In this document: piece after piece, positions 7,426 to 9,639 of the stretch
Position numbering within the stretch: the stretch's first letter is position 1
Layout: every line of letters starts with the position of its first letter
Source of the DNA: Chloroflexi bacterium UBA4733
GTDB taxonomy: Bacteria; Chloroflexota; UBA4733
Direction: 5' to 3'
Assembly (NCBI GenBank): GCA_002404055.1
Contig: DHIZ01000344.1
Location: forward strand, 5,538-15,176
DNA length: 9,639 bases
Notes under the pieces: generated by a model
The model's database searches: none
What the model was told of the DNA's origin: nothing
Seen by the model: the letters and a program-made list of their open reading frames with translations, nothing else
Position numbers and translations under genes: made by a program

Positions 7426-7704
7426 GTGACTGACCCAGTAATGCTCACGCCTGAGCAAGTGGCGAAGCGACTTCAGGTGCAGGAACGGACTATCCTGGAT
7501 TGGCTCCGCTCTGGCCAGCTGCGCGGCTTGAAATTGGGGCGTCTTTGGCGCATCGAACCTGCGGATCTACAAGCGTTCCTGTCGGCAGCGGCGCGGGGGC
7601 GAGATCGTGCGACAACGGTGAGTCGCAGAACTCCGTCGCGAAGAAGAACTGCCGGAACTGCAAAGCGAACGGGGCCGAGCAAACGAGGACCACGGTCTGA
7701 TTGA
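7426..7704 (+). CDS. Excisionase-like helix-turn-helix DNA-binding protein
   Basis: 92 residues. Residues about 6-52 (LTPEQVAKRLQVQERTILDW, then LRSGQLRGLKLGRLWRIEPA and DLQAFL) form a typical MerR-like winged helix of the excisionase family (HTH_17): a first helix, the recognition helix after VQERT, then the wing G-LKLGRLWRI. Such proteins bind short DNA sites as recombination directionality factors, plasmid regulators or antitoxin-like repressors. The GTG start at 7426 is set by GAGAGGAG at 7411-7418, 7 bases upstream. After residue 55 the protein is an unusual tail rich in Arg, Lys, Ser and Thr with no hydrophobic core, likely disordered and DNA- or RNA-binding. No integrase is next to it in this window. 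It lies 174 bases upstream of the displaced pglX 3' end, a setting that would suit a role in excision, but that is a hypothesis. Confidence 0.8.
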   Translation: MTDPVMLTPEQVAKRLQVQERTILDWLRSGQLRGLKLGRLWRIEPADLQAFLSAAARGRDRATTVSRRTPSRRRTAGTAKRTGPSKRGPRSD

Positions 7705-7878
7705 GTAGCTGAAGACGTATGCCAGGCGGACGCTTTGAGCACAACTGGGGCCTGTACATAAACGGCGACGTGTCTTCCGTTTCCTCGCCCCGCCCGGCAC
7801 TGACCACTCCGGCGCTTCTACTACAAGCCTTGGGGCCAGCCAGGCGCCTCGGCCGGTCCAAGGCTAAACGGAGGCGGC
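7705..7878. other. Junction segment before the pglX fragment
   Basis: I find no gene in these 174 bases. The pglX-homologous frame is open back to a stop at 7801, but residues upstream of TLERL (coded from 7879) do not match the corresponding pglX part at 2170-2220, so this is foreign sequence joined to the fragment. A faint likeness (FYYK here, LYHK in pglX) just upstream might be a degraded extension of the homology. Confidence 0.4.
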
Positions 7879-8208
7879 ACGCTGGAGCGGTTGCGTGTGG
7901 ACTACGCCGGCGCGCTGATCGGTGTGCTGCGGGCGGATCTGGAGCGTGCCCGCGAACGCCGGGCGACTGTCGAGGTCAGCCGGTTGCAGGCGCAGATCGA
8001 GGATGTGGAGGAGTTTCGGGAGCGGCTGCAGCAGATCGAGCGCGGCGACGAGTTGAAGTACCGCATCCGCTGCCGCTGGAAGGGCGAGGAGGAGAGCGGG
8101 CGGCCGGGACCGTACAATCCGGATATTGACGATGGCGTGAAGGTGAACATCCGGCCTTTTCAGGAGGCTGGGTTGCTAGGGGTGCGGGAGGCGATCAAGA
8201 AGTGGTAG
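7879..8208 (+). pseudogene. pglX: Displaced second copy of the pglX 3' end
   Basis: These 330 bases align without gaps to 2221-2550, the last 109 sense codons plus stop of pglX. By my count 31 bases differ (about 91% identity) but only 6 residues, and most changes are at silent codon positions. The longest identical blocks are 39 bases (2476-2514 with 8134-8172) and 38 bases (2311-2348 with 7969-8006). The copy lacks all catalytic and recognition parts, so alone it cannot be a methyltransferase. A TTG at 7891 could in principle start a 105-residue protein, but I see no good ribosome-binding site. The silent-biased differences mean the two copies diverged as working genes before this one was truncated or displaced. 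The fragment sits directly upstream of the regulator/m5C methyltransferase operon. Confidence 0.92.
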
Positions 8209-8217
8209 GTCTCACGT

Positions 8218-8230
8218 GGGCCTATGGCCC
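8218..8230 (+). terminator. Small hairpin after the pglX fragment
   Basis: GGGCC-TAT-GGCCC forms a 5-bp GC-only stem with a 3-base loop, starting 10 bases after the fragment's stop codon. No T-run follows, so it is at best a weak terminator insulating the downstream operon. It could be chance in GC-rich DNA. Confidence 0.25.
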
Positions 8231-8255
8231 GCGGCGGCGCTACAAAGAAGGGATG

Positions 8256-8286
8256 TATACTGTCAATAGTAAGTGGCAGGTACAGT
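8256..8286 (+). promoter_or_regulatory. Candidate promoter/operator of the XRE-methyltransferase operon
   Basis: TATACT (8256-8261) is a good -10 hexamer 42 bases before the regulator's ATG; I see no matching -35. Overlapping it, ACTGT (8259-8263) and ACAGT (8282-8286) make a spaced 5-bp dyad, a plausible site for autoregulation by the XRE product. Both arms are short, so the operator is speculative. Confidence 0.35.
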
Positions 8287-8303
8287 GCAGGTAGGTGGTT
8301 TGG

Positions 8304-8519
8304 ATGCCGAAGCTGGCGGACATTCGGAACGTTCGGTTCCTTAATCAGCGAGAGCTTGCTGAGAAAGCTGGCATCTCGCGTTACACGATAATTCGGATTG
8401 AGGCGGGCGAGGTGCGGCCCTATACCCATACAATGCGAGCGATAGCGGAGGCGCTTGGGGTGGAACCGGGTGAGATAGATTGGCCCGCTGCGGCGGCAAG
8501 TGACCGCTCAAGGCCATGA
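8304..8519 (+). CDS. XRE-family helix-turn-helix regulator
   Basis: 71 residues, nearly all one Cro/C1-type domain. LNQRELAEKAGISRYTIIRI (residues about 13-32) is the classic helix-turn-helix, followed by EAGEVRPYTHTMRAIAEALG and VEPGEIDW, the usual closing helices. The ATG at 8304 is preferred because AGGTGG (8293-8298) lies 5 bases upstream; an in-frame GTG at 8295 would fall inside that site. Its TGA overlaps the ATG of a 28-codon frame, and the cytosine methyltransferase begins 79 bases after its stop, so the set looks like one transcript. Small XRE proteins beside DNA methyltransferases often act as controller proteins that time methylase or nuclease expression, and this is the likely role. 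Its partner genes and the dyad upstream support local control, but no nuclease gene is seen before the window ends. Confidence 0.85.
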   Translation: MPKLADIRNVRFLNQRELAEKAGISRYTIIRIEAGEVRPYTHTMRAIAEALGVEPGEIDWPAAAASDRSRP

Positions 8520-8602
8520 TCAATCACTTGTCTAGTGAGGGGAAGGATTCGCTGCCCTCGGGGTATCCTGGCCACGAAGAGAACGCTATGGAGTCGGCGT
8601 GA
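8516..8602 (+). CDS. Possible 28-residue leader or coupling peptide
   Basis: A short frame, ATG at 8516 to TGA at 8600-8602, shares ATGA with the stop of the XRE gene and GTGA with the start of the methyltransferase. Its product (begins MINHLSSEGKDS, ends AMESA) resembles nothing I know. Both junctions have the geometry of translational coupling, so translation may be passed from regulator to methyltransferase through it. Against this, no strong ribosome-binding site precedes its ATG other than the end of the XRE gene, and the methyltransferase has its own GGAG (8590-8593). It may be chance. Confidence 0.35.
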   Translation: MINHLSSEGKDSLPSGYPGHEENAMESA

Positions 8603-9624
8603 TTAAGGCTATCGACTTTTTTTGCGGGGCTGGGGGGCTGACGCGCGGGTTGCTTGATGCCGATATCAAAGTGCTGGCAGGGGTTGACGCTGACCAGCGA
8701 CTGCAGAAGACCTACGAGTATAACAATAAGCCGAGCAAGTTTGTCTGCCAGGATATCAAGACGGTTGATATCGATGACCTGCGAACTGAACTGGGTATTG
8801 TGCCGGGTGATACGGTGCTATACGCCGCCTGCACGCCCTGCCAGCCGTTCTCAACGCTGAACCAGATGAAAGGCCAGGACGAACGCAAGGAGTTGCTGCT
8901 CACGTTCGCCGCCCTGGTCAGCAAGCGTCCTCCTGACTTCATCCTCGTTGAGAATGTGCCTGGTCTGAACACTGCGTTCGGACGCGAGATTTACGACCAG
9001 TTCGCCCAGACTCTTGCGCAGTGTGGCTTTGTCGATCCGGCCGCAGGCTTCCTCGACGCCGCCGACTACGGCGTACCGCAAGTGCGCAAGCGGTTCATCC
9101 TCCTGGCGTCACGGCACGGACCAGTCAAGCTGCCGGAGCGAAGCAACGAAGAACCGGCGACGGTCGAGCATTACCTGAAGAACTATCCCTCGCTCAATGA
9201 CGGGGAGAGCTCCTCCGAATATCACAACCACGAAGCGCGCAAGCTTCCACCCCATCACAAAGTCATCGTGGGTGCGGTACCCAAGAACGGGGGGAGCAGA
9301 CAAGATATTCAAGACACCTCCATCCTCTTGAAGTGCCACCGAGATAATCCGACCGTGCATAAGGATGTTTTCGGCCGCATGGCGTGGAATAAGCCTGCAC
9401 CGACGCTGACCTGTCGTTGTACGGACGTCTATTGCGGACGGTTTACCCATCCTGTTCAGGACCGTGGAATCTCCTTGCGTGAGGCTGCTGCATTACAGAC
9501 CTTCCAAGACGACTATCAGTTCTTCGGGAGCTTCTTTCATATTGCTGCACAGATAGGAAATGCGGTACCCGTCAAATTCGCTGAGCGGTTAGGCATGTCA
9601 GTCAAGTGTGCCGCGCAGGCCTAA
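8599..9624 (+). CDS. DNA (cytosine-5)-methyltransferase
   Basis: 341 residues with all core m5C motifs in order: motif I AIDFFCGAGGLTRG (4-17) for SAM binding; TPCQPFS (79-85) with catalytic Cys81; ENV (118-120); YGVPQVRKRF (157-166); a recognition stretch (about 175-258); motif IX WNKPAPTLTCRC (263-274) and motif X QIGNAVPVKFAERLG (308-322). It transfers methyl from SAM to C5 of cytosine at a short site; the sequence specificity cannot be read from here. The GTG start at 8599 is fixed by GGAG at 8590-8593 and by motif I beginning at once. It is full length, with no broken motif. It follows an XRE regulator, as in controlled restriction-modification loci, yet the matching nuclease, if any, lies beyond 9639. 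A solitary methyltransferase or a DISARM class 2 methylase are alternatives. Confidence 0.95.
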   Translation: MIKAIDFFCGAGGLTRGLLDADIKVLAGVDADQRLQKTYEYNNKPSKFVCQDIKTVDIDDLRTELGIVPGDTVLYAACTPCQPFSTLNQMKGQDERKELLLTFAALVSKRPPDFILVENVPGLNTAFGREIYDQFAQTLAQCGFVDPAAGFLDAADYGVPQVRKRFILLASRHGPVKLPERSNEEPATVEHYLKNYPSLNDGESSSEYHNHEARKLPPHHKVIVGAVPKNGGSRQDIQDTSILLKCHRDNPTVHKDVFGRMAWNKPAPTLTCRCTDVYCGRFTHPVQDRGISLREAAALQTFQDDYQFFGSFFHIAAQIGNAVPVKFAERLGMSVKCAAQA

Positions 9625-9639
9625 GAGCCTATCCTAAAA

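Noticed and set aside
7719..8129. A 136-codon frame overlapping the pglX fragment
   Set aside because: It reads the fragment in the wrong frame; the same shadow frame exists in the intact pglX copy at 2070-2471.
8243..8267. TTGACA on the minus strand near 8261-8266 as a leftward promoter
   Set aside because: No acceptable -10 lies 16-18 bases downstream and no minus-strand gene follows.
9625..9639. Tail gagcctatcctaaaa as the end of an insertion sequence
   Set aside because: It looks like some IS termini, but only 15 bases are present, with no partner repeat or transposase in the window to test it.
1..9639. A complete BREX or DISARM system
   Set aside because: Only a pglX-type methylase and an m5C methylase are visible; pglZ, brxC, brxL, drmA, drmB and drmC are all absent from the window.

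Overview
The window reads as an accessory, defence-rich region from a GC-rich bacterium. I lean towards Chloroflexota, because the TIR/NB-ARC/TPR architecture and the palindromic intergenic element at 2564-2678 recall that phylum, but this is recollection and the assignment is low confidence. No core marker gene is complete here.

Layout. (1) 1-2550, plus strand: 3' part of a pglX-type adenine-specific DNA methyltransferase (BREX family), cut by the window edge, with a central specificity region clearly less GC-rich than its flanks. (2) 2564-2678: a compact array of four hairpins with outer inverted arms, lying between convergent genes. (3) 2765-5443, minus strand: an 892-residue TIR, NB-ARC, tetratricopeptide-repeat protein, with the plan of a nucleotide-binding immune receptor. 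(4) 5639-6307, plus strand and divergent from it: an unrecognised protein with one N-terminal membrane segment. (5) 6308-7295: decayed DNA holding a deleted comM/yifB fragment joined to a transposase C-terminus remnant, then about 330 bases with no recognisable gene. (6) 7296-7704: an AT-rich control region followed by an excisionase-like helix-turn-helix gene. (7) 7879-8208: a second, diverged copy of the last 330 bases of pglX. (8) 8304-9624: a tightly overlapped unit of an XRE regulator, a possible 28-codon reading frame and a complete cytosine-5 DNA methyltransferase.

How the parts relate. The two pglX 3' ends are direct repeats that bracket about 5.3 kb of cargo (immune receptor, membrane protein, mobile-element debris, excisionase-like gene). 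This could be an element integrated at the 3' end of pglX that carried its own replacement end, or the scar of recombination between pglX paralogues. A pglX-type N6-adenine methyltransferase, an NLR-like TIR effector and an m5C methyltransferase with its regulator within 10 kb make this a probable defence island. No pglZ, brxC, restriction nuclease or integrase is visible, so neither a full BREX nor a full restriction-modification system can be claimed from the window alone. The most interesting leads are the bracketed cargo, the receptor/membrane-protein divergent pair, the mosaic methyltransferase and the palindromic array.
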